Source: Trifolium pratense | Lineage: Eukaryota; Streptophyta; Magnoliopsida; Fabales; Fabaceae | Length of the DNA: 64,000 nt | NCBI RefSeq assembly: GCF_020283565.1 | Contig: NC_060061.1 | Span: 18,079,362 to 18,143,361, forward strand | Reading direction: 5' to 3' | Part shown: piece after piece, positions 48,406 to 60,109 of the stretch | Position numbering within the stretch: the stretch's first letter is position 1 | How the letters are laid out: each line of letters begins with the position of its first letter | The notes under the pieces: generated by a model | Database searches by the model: none | Told to the model about the DNA's origin: nothing | Seen by the model: the letters and a program-made list of their open reading frames with translations, nothing else | Program-made: the position numbers and the translations under genes

Positions 48406-48433
48406 ACCTTTTTATATGTTTCAAATGTTGAAC
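48406..48433 (-). promoter_or_regulatory. Conserved core promoter, O-methyltransferase copy B
   Basis: On the minus strand GTTCAACATTTGAAACATAT then AAAAAGGT, with the TATA box about 80 bp before the ATG at 48330. Same block as copies A and C. Confidence 0.65.
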
Positions 48434-48448
48434 AGAATCTATCTATAC

Positions 48449-48603
48449 TATACTTCCTATAGTCACATTTATAACAAATTTGAGTTTTTCCATACATTGA
48501 AAAATAGATCCATGTGTTCTATAATATAAGTCACATACATTCATTTTTTAATGTATCAAAAAAATCAAATTTACTTATAAATAAATGTGATCGAAAGAGT
48601 ATA
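48449..48603. mobile_element. Stowaway-like MITE upstream of copy B
   Basis: 155 bp with terminal inverted repeats TATACTTCCTATAGTCACAT (left) and, in reverse complement of the right end, TATACTCTTTCGATCACATT. It starts about 15 bp upstream of the conserved core-promoter block of copy B; I do not see it upstream of A or C. Confidence 0.75.
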
Positions 48604-50504
48604 CAATTGCCCAATTGCAAATAATACTACATTTATTTCACTGCATGAAAATGAACTCCTAGACCATCTGCATGTCAAGATTTCCCTGTGTCAATGTCAA
48701 GTCAAAATGCAAACCGGTTTTTGATACATTAATTACTTGTTTGTTTTTTCTAGGTTCCCTTCTAAGTAACATGGGTAATTTATTTGCCCACATTGACTTG
48801 GAACCAATAAAAGTTGGCCACATGTACTCTATTATCTACCATGTCATAGTAGTTATAATTACTTTTACATATTTTGATATATATTTTTTGTTATTAGCAA
48901 ATTTGCCCCACTTTCAATTAATGAAATTTTATACTATTTCGAAGCATCAAGTTAATGTTATGTCTCCCTTTCACAAGTCACATTAACTACTGCATAAAGA
49001 AATTGAATTTAAAACAAATAAAAATGTCTAAAATGCACTTGTGCATATAGGGCACATGTTAAACTATCTTAATATAGAAATTCAATATTAAATGATACTA
49101 AAAATTTAATGCTTGAAAAGTTAAAATAATCAAATTTTAAAGCATAATTTCTATTTGTAATTCCTTAACGTGTGCCATATATGCACATGTTAACATTCTC
49201 ATTTATTTATAAGGGTTAAATAAATTTTTAGTCCTTATAAATATATCAAATTTTACTTTCAGTCCCTATAAAAAATTTCGACAATTTTAATCTCTTAAAT
49301 ATTTTCTATCACAACTTTTAGTATCTACTTTTAATTAACTCTTGTGTACTTTCAGATTTAGTAAACACCCAACTCTTACATACTAGTATAACACTCTCAT
49401 TTTTTAAAGTAAAACTTTACACAATATATGTTATTATTTTAAGATGAAATTCTAGAAAATAAATTATAGTATTTTTGTTTTTTTATAATTTATGAATAAA
49501 ATAAATAAATTGATGAAATTATTTTAAGATGAAATTCTAGAAAATAAATTATAGTATTTTTGTTTTTTATAATTTATGAATAAAATAAATAAATTGATGA
49601 AATTATTTTAAGATGAAATTCTACAAAATAAATTATAGTATTTTTTGTTTTTTATAATTTATGAATAAAATAAAATAAATAAATTATAGTATTTTTGTTT
49701 TATATAATTTCATGAATTTTTTATTTTTTTAATATTGATTATAGTTTGATTTCAACTAGTGATTCACTAGCCCAATACCTTGATCGCATCGATAATTAAA
49801 TCGATTTTTAAAACATAAAATTGAATAAGAATTATTCTTGAAACCAATTGGAATTGTATTGAATATTGATTATAAATTTAAAGAAAAAAAATTCGAACCG
49901 GATGACTACGGTGAGGCTAAATTTGTGATCAATTTAATTGTGATCAGTTCATTGGTTGATGGTAGTTCTAAAATATGCATACTTGTTAGTAGTAGCTTAT
50001 CTAAATAAAACTTGCTTATTAGTACATGAGTATTATTCTTACTACATTTTCTATGTTTTGTACGTCCAAATGCATGAATAAGAGGTAAAGTGCACAAATA
50101 ATGCATACTTTGATGACTTATGAACTAAGGATCTTTTATGAGGCATTTCTTAATGAAGGGCAAGTGAAAAATTAAAAGACAATGATTATTTTCGTAGGTT
50201 TAAGACCATAAATCCGTCACTTAAGTCAAGGAACGGTGAAAAGTTAAGTTAAGTTATATCATATGTTTTTAGTTGTGTTTTTTGTTTATCTTAGCTCACT
50301 TTTATGTTAAAAATACAATCAATGAAAGAAAGACTTGCCCTTTGTTGGGTTTTGGACTGCTCAATAAAAAATCCAACATTGAAATCTAAGTATAGTCAGT
50401 ATATGGTGCAAAATGTTCTACAATCAAATATCCAAATTTGTTAATCCAAATTAATATTTTTTAAAATGACTCAGAAAAGTTGAGTAACAACAAATAATTT
50501 AGTA
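48604..50504. other. Intergenic between copies B and C, no gene
   Basis: AT-rich. A 104-codon plus-strand frame at 48672-48986 has no recognisable motif. Contains the 84/85 bp tandem repeat at 49433-49695. Confidence 0.45.
49433..49695. repeat. 84-85 bp tandem repeat, about 3 copies
   Basis: The unit starting AAGATGAAATTCTAGAAAAT begins at 49441, 49526 and 49610, with a partial fourth copy (AAATTATAGTATTTTTGTTT) near 49681. AT-rich, small indels between copies. Confidence 0.9.
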
Positions 50505-51555
50505 TTCATATTTTAGAGGAACCTTGGAGCATGCATTTTGATAGCTAATCATACTTTAGTATACCTTCAAAATGTTACAGTACAGTCCCTATGATCATTC
50601 AACAAAATAATGGAATCATGACATGGTTAGTGCTTTATTTGATCAAGGCATAACATAGGCTATTTTTAGAACACCACTAATTCAGCAAGTAACTATATGG
50701 ATAAGCTTGTGTGGAAAGTTGAGAAAAAAGGGAACTAGTCTGTAAAAATTGTATCGGTTATGTGTTGATGACCTAATTGAAACTTCTCATCTCAAGTGGC
50801 CTGGTTATTGGTCTGGTATATGGCGGCTGAAAGTTCCTCCAAAGGTTAAAAATCTAGTCTGGTGGATATGACGAGGTTTCTTTCCAACTCGTGCTTGTCT
50901 ACGAGACAAAGGAGTTCAATGTCCACTGAATTGTGTTGTGTGCAACGATAACTATGAAGATACTATACACATCTTATTTGCTTGTCCTTTGTACGTGCAA
51001 GTTTGGCGTGCTGCTTGTTTGTGGAATCAAATTAAGGGAGCTGTGAACATTGAACAACACAAGTAGCGCCTCAGACACCATTTTTCTGCTACTGTACAGT
51101 TAAATGCACATGAATCTGCTCGTATGGCTGTTATTATGTGGAGTTTACGGAAGCATAGAAACCTCAAGCTATGGCAAAATGTAACAGAAACGTGTGCACA
51201 AATTGTGGATCGAGCACTGCAACTGATTGAGGGTAGCATTCCGCGACAGCAAAACTCTGCATTTATGACAGCAGGCCGAGGTGATAATGCATGCCTAAGT
51301 AGCAGCGTGTCTGCTCCTTCGGTGATTAAATGGGAAAAACTGGCGAGAGGGAGATACAAGTGCAATATTGATGCATCGTTATCGACGAGATCGTGTAGGC
51401 CTTGGCATGTGTATTTGCGATGATGAAGGACGGTTTGTGTGCTTGCAAAGACTATGTGGATAACACCAATGCGCAACGTGGATTTAGGCGAGGCGCTTGG
51501 CCTTTTTCATACCATCAATTGGGTTCATGAGCTTCAACTAAGAAGTATTTGATGA
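50505..51555 (+). mobile_element. Degenerate LINE fragment, copy 2
   Basis: Carries the zinc-finger RVT region (about 50770-51060; CWPGYWSGIWRLKVPPKVKN-like, then CVVCNDNYEDT) and continues into an RNase H-like end (about 51360-51540; GMCICDDEG-type start, LGEALGLFHTINWVHELQL). Frames are broken. Strongly similar to the LINE segments at 45.66-46.5 kb and 51.7-52.49 kb. Confidence 0.75.
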
Positions 51556-52490
51556 AATGTAAAGATGATGCGTCAATATGGTCATAACTAAGAAGTTTTC
51601 CATGCAATTGAAAAGATGATGCATGGAAAACAAGGATGGAAACTCCAATCTAATCCAAATAGTCTTGTCTCTCATTTATTCAAGGCACGGTACTTTCTCC
51701 CGTAGCAATTTTTTGGCGTCATCAGATGGTCATAACTCAAGATTTGTGTGGAGAAGTATATCAAATGCTAAATTTCTTGTTCGTGCCGGTTCTCACGGGT
51801 GCATTGGATCAGGGGCTAGTATTCCTATTTTAGAGGAACCTTGGCTTAATGATGGAACATGCATTTTTATAGTTAATCATAATTTAGTATACCTTCAAAA
51901 TGTTACAGTAGAACACTTCATTGACCATTCAACAAAAGAATGGAAGAATGGAATCATGACATGGTTAGTGATTTATGTGTTGATGAGCTAATTGATATTT
52001 CTCATCTCGAGCGGCCTGCTGGTTATTGATCAGTGTTTGGCGGCTGAAAGTTCCTCCAAATGGTAAAAATCTAGTGTGGCGGATATGTCGTGGTTTCTTT
52101 CCAACTCATGCTCACTGAGACAAAGGAATTCAATGTCCACCGAATTGTGTTGTGTGCAACAATAACTGTGAAGATACTGTACGCATCTTATTTGCTTGTC
52201 CTTTGTCTGTGCAAGTTTGGCGTGCTGCTGGTTTGTGGAATCGAATTCAGGGAGCTGGGAACAACACAAGTAGCGCTACAGACACCATTTTTCTGCTACT
52301 GCAGCAGTTAAATGCACATAAATCTGCTCGTATGACTGTTATTATGTGGAGTTTAAGGAAGCATAGAAACCTAAAGCTATGGCAAAACTTAACAGAAACG
52401 TGTGCACAAATTGTGGATCGAGCATTGCAAATTTGCAACTGATTGAGGGTTGGGTTCAGGCCGAGAATAGCATTCCGTGACAGCAAAGTC
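51556..52490 (+). mobile_element. Degenerate LINE fragment, copy 3
   Basis: Begins within the RT/zinc-finger linker (SLIYSRHGTFSRSNFLASSD, then CIGSGASIPILEEPWL), runs to CVVCNNNCEDTVRILFACPL and stops near 52490, next to the 3' flank of copy C. The breakpoint matches the one beside copy B (shared GGTAATTTTATTGTTCAGTT). Confidence 0.75.
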
Positions 52491-52734
52491 TCACTGGTTT
52501 TTATTTTAGAGTTTACATTAGGTAATTTTATTGTTCAGTTTCTGCATTTTGATATACAATACAGGTAAACACTACATTTTTAGTAGGGAACAATGATCTC
52601 TTGTATGCAAGGAACAAGTTTGGGAAATTAACTTTTAAGAGGAAAACAATAAAAACTATTAATTTGAGTACTCTCCAAACAGAAACTTATTGAATTCATA
52701 GTTAACACTAAATTGTAGCAACGTCAAATCAAAA

Positions 52735-54332
52735 TTAAGGATAAACTTCAATGAGAGACTTGAAACCAGATATAGGAGATATCTTGTAGCTGCTGAAACC
52801 TGCATCACGTATGAGTTTATCCCATTCTGTCTTTGTTCTTTCTTTACCAAGAAACATTGTAAGCATCACCAAGTCATAGTCCAATTGCAATTCAGTTAAT
52901 CCATGATCATCACTTGTTTCATCAATTGATATGTCGATGATAATCACTTTTCCATCTTTCCCTTTGTGTGAAATAGCTTCTTTGCTGTTCTTCAATATCT
53001 TTAAGGATTGTTCATCATTCCAATCATGAAGAACCCACTGAAATATAAACAATTTATATATTTAATTAGTCATTTGGTTGAAACAAAATATGCATCTTAA
53101 TTTGTTACTAGTTACTACTATTCATCCTTATTCCTCATTGCAAACACATTTATCTCAACAGCCCACAACCCAGGAACCTGAACAATGTGAGACTCCAAAC
53201 AACTTCAACACCCACCCTTATGCTAGCGTGGACCTGAGTCCAATTCCCACATTGGAATCATTAACCCAGCTCTGATACCATGTTAAATGTACTTGGATCT
53301 CATCCTAAAAGCTAGCTTAACGGGTGAGGATGCTCAAACACATTTATAGACTCAACAGACCAGAACCTGAACAATGTGAGACTACGAACTACTTCCACAA
53401 CACAGACACAACATGTTACTGATAGACGTAATTGAATGTAATCAGATATGTCAGTATTATTTCCGTGCTAACACGCACACCATGAATAAAATGAAATCAA
53501 TTAGTGAGAATTGATTATTATAGACAGTTGATGAAAATAAGCAAACCTTGAGTAAAACAGCATCTGCAGGAGGAATGGATTTGAACATATCACCACCAAC
53601 AAATTTCAAATTTTCATTTCCAGTTAAGTTAGCAACAACCTGTGGTTGATCAAAAACAGTACATTTGAGGTTAGGAAAAGCTTCATGAATGAGTTTTGTG
53701 ACACCACCAGTTCCACCAGCCACATCAACAAGAGACTCCAAACCCTCAAACACATGTTTGTTCTCTTGAAGAGAAATCTTAAAAATTCTAGAATCAGAAG
53801 CCATAGCATCTTGAAACATACTCAAAGTATCAGATTCAGAATCTTTGTTAAGGAAATCCCAAAAACTCTCCCCTGTTGCACATTCATAAAGTGTTTGTTC
53901 CTTTTCTTCATTGAACCATTTCTTTGAGGCACTCCACATATCCAAAGAACTTGGATGAAGTGCTCCTTTAACAATTGCTGATAAACATGTTGGTTTGCCA
54001 CTTACTAGAAGCTTTGAACATGGTGTAAGAGAATATGCTATTTCATCTTCCCCTTCTTTGTTTTTCAGTGTTGTTTTTGCAAAGAAACCATTGTGTGTTA
54101 GCAATCGCAAAAATCGATATAGGATGTTAACTTTTGAAGGGTGGAGTTTCAAAGATGAGGCTAATTCAGGAAGAGTTATTGGTTTTCCATGGTTATGGAT
54201 TGCATCAGCTATGCCAAGTTCCATAGCTGATTTGAGTGCCATGGAACTTACAAAGTTGTATACATGTTTGTATAAATGGATTTGAGCATGATACAGTTCA
54301 CTTTGTTCAGAACCGTTTGTACTCAAAGCCAT
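52735..54332 (-). CDS. Isoflavonoid O-methyltransferase, HI4'OMT-like, copy C
   Basis: Third member of the array. Exon 1 54332-53547 and exon 2 53037-52735 join in phase to 362 aa. DVAGGTG, GGDMF, catalytic His in WVLHDWNDE and SGFKSLIEVYP are intact. The start is set at MALSTNGSEQSEL to match copy B. An in-frame upstream ATG at 54368 would add 12 residues (MINKKKKKNSIE) across an A-tract specific to this copy. The 509 bp intron is the longest of the three because it keeps a fuller TRIM-like element. Likely 4'-O-methylation of isoflavanone intermediates; substrate unproven. Confidence 0.92.
53148..53400 (-). mobile_element. TRIM-like miniature retrotransposon in the intron of copy C
   Basis: On the minus strand: a terminal repeat beginning near 53385 (AGTCTCACATTGTTCAGG, GAGTCTATAAATGTGTTTG), then the primer site TGGTATCAGAGC at 53269-53280. 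A ~70 bp interior (CCAATGTGGGAATTGGACTC) follows, then a second partial terminal repeat (GGAGTCTCACATTGTTCAGG) down to about 53150. No coding capacity. Confidence 0.75.
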
Positions 54333-54426
54333 TTCTATTGAGTTTTTTTTTTTTTTTTTGTTGATCAACTTTGATGATGTATTGTGTTTTTGAGTGAAAT
54401 GGATATGAAGAAATTAACAAGTGTGG

Positions 54427-54453
54427 ACCTTTTTATATGTTTCAAATGTTGAA
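54427..54453 (-). promoter_or_regulatory. Conserved core promoter, O-methyltransferase copy C
   Basis: On the minus strand TTCAACATTTGAAACATATA then AAAAGGT, about 100 bp before the ATG. The block is conserved in all three copies while sequence further upstream diverges. Confidence 0.65.
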
Positions 54454-54459
54454 TAGAAT

Positions 54460-55432
54460 ATAATATAAAGTGAAGATAGATAAAAATATAATGCATAATA
54501 CCGTTAATTTTGATGGGTCTCAATAACATATCAAATCATTTTCAACTTTTCTAAAAGTTTCCATGGATGATCTATGTGATATAATCTTTCAATCCAACGA
54601 TCGATTTTGTAAAATTCGTATTCGTTATAATATTATTCGAGATTTGTGCATGGTGCACCACATGAACCACTTGTTCATCTTAGACAAAGCCTGCATTATG
54701 TTGTGTAGAAAAACTCTTATGTGATTTCAGGAGTTTGAACATTATAAAAACTCTCATGTAATAATGTATTTATCTTCGTGAGCATAATTCAAACCTTGAT
54801 ATTTTATTTATTCACTTTAAAAAATAAAATTTTAACCATTAAACCACTTAACTCAGTGTAACTAAATATTATGATTAAATCTTATATCCATTCAAGTATT
54901 TCTTGTTGTGTCTTGTTAGGCTTCATATTGATTATTGAGAGGGGGACATGTAATAGGATTATTAGACAGAGTTGCAGGCTTGCAGTCTTGTTGGAAAAGT
55001 AATAAGTCAAAAAAAAAAAAGAAGAAAGTGAAAGTGATGTTGTTATTTAGCTGAGTAGGTGGAATTTGGGTAGGTAAGGAGGACTCAAAAACTCAAGAGA
55101 CTCAAAGAGTGAAGATGGCTGGCTGGCTTAGTGTGTGTAGTAGCTATTTTACTTTTCCTTGCACATTCCACCTACCAATTTTGTTTAATCATATGTCTAA
55201 ATCAATAATCAACTTGGATTAAATGCTTAGTGGGAGATTTTGCACCTACCAATTTTGTCACTACTTGTTCATCTACCTGTTCTATTATTGTAGATTAAAA
55301 TTATTATTGTACAACTTAATTTAAAATTTAATAAAATATAGGGACCTACAAGGTAATTTTTCATTTTGAGACAACCTAAACAATTTTTCTTTATATCATA
55401 TGTACTTAAAAAAAATTGGAATATTTTTTTTA
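54460..55432. other. Upstream region of copy C, no gene
   Basis: AT-rich spacer. Nothing recognisable beyond the conserved promoter block. Confidence 0.4.
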
Positions 55433-55811
55433 GGGTCCGATTGGTTCGAGGTATATGAAGGGGAAGGGAGGGGAGGTGAGGGGAGTAATCTTGACAAAAA
55501 AATATTTTTTTTATTAAATCATTTTTTTAAAAAAAAAACATTTTTTATTCTTGAAAAAAAAACAAAATTTAAAACAAAAATTTTAAAATGTTCTATGAAT
55601 TTAAAATATTCCTTTTGCTAATTTAAAACGTTTTTTTAACCAATCAAATCTCTCTAATAATTGAGATTTTTTGTTTTTTTTTTAATTTTTTTTTCAAGAA
55701 TAAAAAATATTTTTTTTAAAAAAAAGATTTAATAAAAAAAATCTTTTTTTTATCAAGATTACCTTCTGCACATCCCCTCTCATTCATCTACCTCGAATCA
55801 ATCAGATCTTT
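55433..55811. mobile_element. Foldback (long-hairpin) MITE
   Basis: About 379 bp in which the left arm (TCCGATTGGTTCGAGGTATA, then a G-rich run, GTAATCTTGACAAAAAAAT) pairs with the right arm read in reverse complement (TCTGATTGATTCGAGGTAGA, then GTAATCTTGATAAAAAAAA). Arms of about 150 bp leave a small AT-rich loop near 55600. No coding; a 73-codon frame through it is incidental. Confidence 0.75.
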
Positions 55812-56726
55812 AGGGTATTTTTTTTCCCTAAGTAAAACATATTAGAGTATATGTAATTAAGTTATGTGCCCATGAGTCAATAACGCTTCTATTTTTCAAT
55901 TCAAGGAATGAAAACATTAAAATCAAGAGAAATTCTTATTTTGGTCAGTTCTAATTTTTGGTCAAAAAAGAACTTCTATTTTGTTTGTCTATATGCTGTG
56001 TACCTGGGAGCCACACATACTTTTCCTTTGAATATGGAGTAGTACCACAAAATGTGTTTCATCTTTTAAGTGGAAATTTTACTAAGCTGACGTAATTAAT
56101 TAAGAAGATTTGTCCTACCAATTGAGCTAAGCGCACGGAACAAAATTTATTTTAATTATTATAAAAAAAAGTGATAAACAGAAAACACTTTTGTAAAAAC
56201 AGATTTTTTTGCAATTTTTTTGTAAAAACAAATTTAAAAACAAGGTGTGCCGGTCCATATTATCAGTGCATAACAGCAGCCCATTCACATTAACGGTTCA
56301 TACACGGCGGACAAAATAGAATAATTAATATTTCTGTAACCAAAAAAAAAAAGAATAATTAATATTTCATTATTTGTTTTGGGCCATCATGAAAAAAATA
56401 TTTCTTTCTTTGAAGACCGTTGAAAATTCATCCTCTATATCGTCAGTATAGCCTATATTTTGTTGGACAGGTTATTTACAATTTAGAGTCATAAATACTA
56501 CTCCGTTGACCGCAAATACAATGAAGGTTTTAATGTTATAAATTCTAATTTTTATTTTAATTAATTTAATTTTGTGCTTATGTAAAATAACTTAATTATA
56601 TAAGTAAATAAATTTTTACATATTATTTATAAATTTGTCAAAATACTTTATAAATTAACATAAATAATTTTTTTGTCATGATAAGTAAACAAAAATGTTG
56701 TATATATTATAGAGATTGATTTTTTT

Positions 56727-56966
56727 GTGTTTGGGTTGTGTGGAATAAACGAAACCATAGATTATTAAAAAATACAAAGAAGTCCATACCTCAACTCAAT
56801 AGTTGGATAAAGTTAAACTTTATTTTTTTGGTAGATGAAGTTAAACTTTTTTGTGTTTGGGTTGTGTGGAATAAACGAAACCATAGATTATTAAAAAATA
56901 CAAAGAAGTCCATACCTCAACTCAATAGTTGGATAAAGTTAAACTTTATTTTTTTGGTAGATGAAG
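56727..56966. repeat. 126 bp tandem duplication
   Basis: The unit starting GTGTTTGGGTTGTGTGGAAT occurs at 56727-56852 and again from 56853 to about 56966 without visible differences. It makes an 80-codon frame with a repeated peptide (WNKRNHRLLKNTKK), not a supported gene. Confidence 0.9.
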
Positions 56967-57671
56967 GCGAAAAATGTTAATTTTGTCTTAAGTTATCATA
57001 GTTGGTGGTCGAGTCTGTTTGCTTGTTTGGACACCGACTAATTTGGTATTATTGTTTTATTTTGCGGTTGAAGTTTTGTAAACTTTAGTGGTGAACTAAT
57101 CGTTCAAAAATGATTTGTCTTAGCTAGTGATGATTCAGCTGGAATGAGTTGTTGAAGATGATGATTAGATGATTTCTTGGTCTTTATTATGGGAAAAAAC
57201 GTACCTGCAAGATTGTTAGCACTCCAACGCTCAAGTTGATATTTGAAAGAGGTAAAAATGAGTGACTAATTGGAGGCGCAGATATTTCATACCTAGGGAT
57301 TGATGTATGAATATTAATGTTTATATATAGGAGAATATTAGGGTTCTACAGTATAGAGGGGTCCCTCATGTGTAGAGAATAAGTCACATATAACACCTGG
57401 ATTGTCTTTTGCATAAGAGCACGTTGGACGTGATGGGGCGTTTGACCTCTGTTTGTGCTCGTAGTTTAGGTCTCGTGGTCGTTATGCCACGTGATTGCTC
57501 TTATCCCATTTTGATGGACCTTGATGTATATTGGACATTTAGTAGCGATCCAAAACAAGTGGTCTCTTTTGGTATCTCTTTTGCTAAATTGATTACTTTG
57601 TTGGTGTTAATAAATTTCATTTTTGTTTGTTAAAAAAAAAAAATGTGATGTTTATACGGAGGCTAAATATA
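56967..57671. other. Intergenic; possible retrotransposed 3' end
   Basis: A 74-codon frame (57409-57633) ends in an AATAAA-like context followed by an A-tract at about 57634-57645. This could be a reverse-transcribed 3' end, for example of a LINE, but no protein motif is recognisable. Confidence 0.3.
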
Positions 57672-58061
57672 TACTCTCTTCGTTCCTTTTTAAGTATCTT
57701 TTGACCGTGGGTTTAACGTTTCTATTTAAATGTCGTTTTGGTATTTTAAGGGATGATTTTTCAATTATACCCTTTGTCAATTACTCTTATCTTTTTCAAT
57801 AAAACTAATTAATCCTATATATTTGGAAAAGAAATATTTTGGTACATAACATATTACTTATTTTTTGGTACATATAATTTAAAATTTATTGGAAAGATAA
57901 AGTGTGTGCAAAAAGGAAAAAAAAAACTGTGTGCAAAAAAATAAGAATTTATTGGTGGATTAAATTTAGGGTATAATAAAAAGAAAATGTGCAAAAATAA
58001 ACTACGTTAATTTGGTATTATTATTCTAAGAAAACACACTTAAAAGGAAACAGAGAAAGTA
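57672..58061. mobile_element. Stowaway-like MITE, about 390 bp
   Basis: Left end TACTCTCTTCGTTCCTTTTT; the reverse complement of the right end is TACTTTCTCTGTTTCCTTTT. Flanked by TA. No coding. Confidence 0.7.
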
Positions 58062-58210
58062 TTTTTTTTTTGTAAACCAAAGATATCATCCGCGCGCAAC
58101 TGCAGAGACTAATCCCCTCGAGGTAACTGAGATTCATTTAAGGGGTTGACATCTCCCAACAAATGCTTCTCCATACGCACCGGGCGGGGACTGAACCCAG
58201 GACCATGTGA
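58062..58210 (-). mobile_element. tRNA-derived SINE, minus orientation
   Basis: Poly-T at 58062-58071 is the tail. On the minus strand there is a B-box GGGTTCAGTCCCCGCCCGG and then the same body as the plus-strand copy at 39375-39509. It directly abuts the MITE at 57672-58061. Confidence 0.75.
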
Positions 58211-60109
58211 ATATATGACTTGACAGAAATATTGTTGTTTTGATGATTGACAAAAGAAGACCGAGAATGACAATGATGCAAAAAGCGAAAAAGAGGGTCA
58301 AGCTTTTCAAGACTTGAGTTATAGACTTATTGGGTTATAATCCATATATGTTTAGGATCCTTATGTGAGTAGTAGAAAAAGCTCTCTTGAAAATATATCA
58401 CACACTCACAATAATCTCATTTAAACATGATTTTTATTTAAATATAATTTTGCATAACTTATTATTGGAAATTGCATAATTATATTTTGACATTTAAATT
58501 TGAAAATCATTTTATTTATCATGCATTAACGTGGACTTGATTTAATTTGTGAAATATTATTGCATGATGTTACAATATTTTTAAATAAGTACAATGTTTT
58601 TTCTTTAAATAATTGGCATTGCATTTTGTACGTGTTCTTTCTTCATAAAAGAGAATACCTTGTTTCCTAAAGACAATGGCTAGTTTTATTGAGCAAACGG
58701 CTACTTTTCATATTGATATGCAACGGATATTTCATTCAATTGCACAACGTCTATTCTGTTAATACACGAGCAATCACAATTGTCCTAAGGTGCATTGTAA
58801 TTGCCCTTTCAAGAACACAATTTTGCATCAAAATACTATTAAAAATAATACTCATCACTCTCATTATTTTTACACTTGCTAATATATTTTCTTGAGAGCT
58901 CTTTTATACTACATAGTTTATTTTGTAGTACTTGTGCTTTAATTTGTTATATTTACACATTGGTGTAATCTTTCAATCTTGTAATCTCTATTGTATTGGG
59001 TGTGTTCCCGAGGTTTTCAAGAAAGATGATATCTCTTGATTAAGAGGCTCTTGTACAAGGGAGGTTATATCCCACTAATTGTTTGTGTTGAGAGTTCTCG
59101 GTTGTAAATGTTATTAGCTTATCCTGTTATGAAAGTTTGGCTTAGTGAAATCTCAATGTGCTTTCCTTAAAGACTGAAGTAGACCCTTTGTTTTTGGCCG
59201 AAGAAGGATAATTTCTTTGTGTTTTTTCTCTTTCATCTCTTTTATATTTCTTACAAGTTATTTTCATTTTATTTACTTGTTTTGGGCAACTTTATTTATA
59301 CTTTCTTAATTTATTTAAACTTATTTATAAGCGTTTTATTGTATTTGATTAAATTTTTTAAGTGCTTATTTTTAATCAGTTTTTTGAGTACACAATTCAC
59401 CCCCCTCCCCCTCTTTCTGGTTTGGAGTCACTTGTTCAACAGACCAAATGATTAAGGGAACCAAGTATCTATCACTTGTGTCACACTATGTTGGTGGAGA
59501 AAGTCTTATTTTAACTTTAAAAGAAAATAGAAAATAAAATATTTAAGTTATGTATTGCTGTTAAAAAATATGTACTAAAAAAATGTATTTTATATTGTTA
59601 TTCAATAGCATTTATGTATTCTGTTAAATAATTTTACTACACTTCATATTAATGGTAGTAATATAAAAGAATAATAAATTTCTATTGGACATCTACGTAA
59701 AAATAATTTACACTTAGAGAATATATCCATTAAAATAAAAATAAAAATATTGTGCAAAAGAATACAAAAAAAAATAAAAAATCTAAATCGAACACCTGTG
59801 GTGTGGAAGGTGACTGAGTACTGGTGTGGTGACTGGTGAGTATCAACAACAACAACCATTGATTTGTGCTAAATTGAAGTACAAAAAAAAAAAACAATTG
59901 ATTACTAAATTCAGTGATTCAGTAATAGTACTATTAGTATTATTTTAGTGATTCAGTATTGGTCGTGGGGTCTTCTCACGTGGATGTCAAGATTGAATTC
60001 TGCAACATATACATACTCCACATCATCACATTGTTTGAATCAAATAATTCTAAGAGGAAAGAAAATGATGGAAGCACAACTTTCAAGATCCCTTCATTTG
60101 TTTGGTTGC
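58211..60109. other. Intergenic, no gene
   Basis: AT-rich with short unsupported frames (58689-58895, 59219-59455, minus 59644-59859). No element ends recognised. Confidence 0.45.

Noticed and set aside
48672..48986. 104-codon plus-strand frame between methyltransferase copies B and C
   Set aside because: Hydrophobic, low-complexity AT-rich translation with no recognisable family.
49433..49695. Tandem repeats considered as a CRISPR-like array
   Set aside because: Head-to-tail units without spacers in a plant genome; an ordinary minisatellite.
56100..56150. tRNA-like stretch (CCTACCAATTGAGCTAAGC) on the minus strand
   Set aside because: Resembles only the D-arm/A-box side of a tRNA or SINE; no T-arm or cloverleaf follows, so it is not called a tRNA.
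57409..57633. 74-codon plus-strand frame followed by an A-tract
   Set aside because: No protein motif; at most a retrotransposed 3' end, too weak to annotate as a gene.
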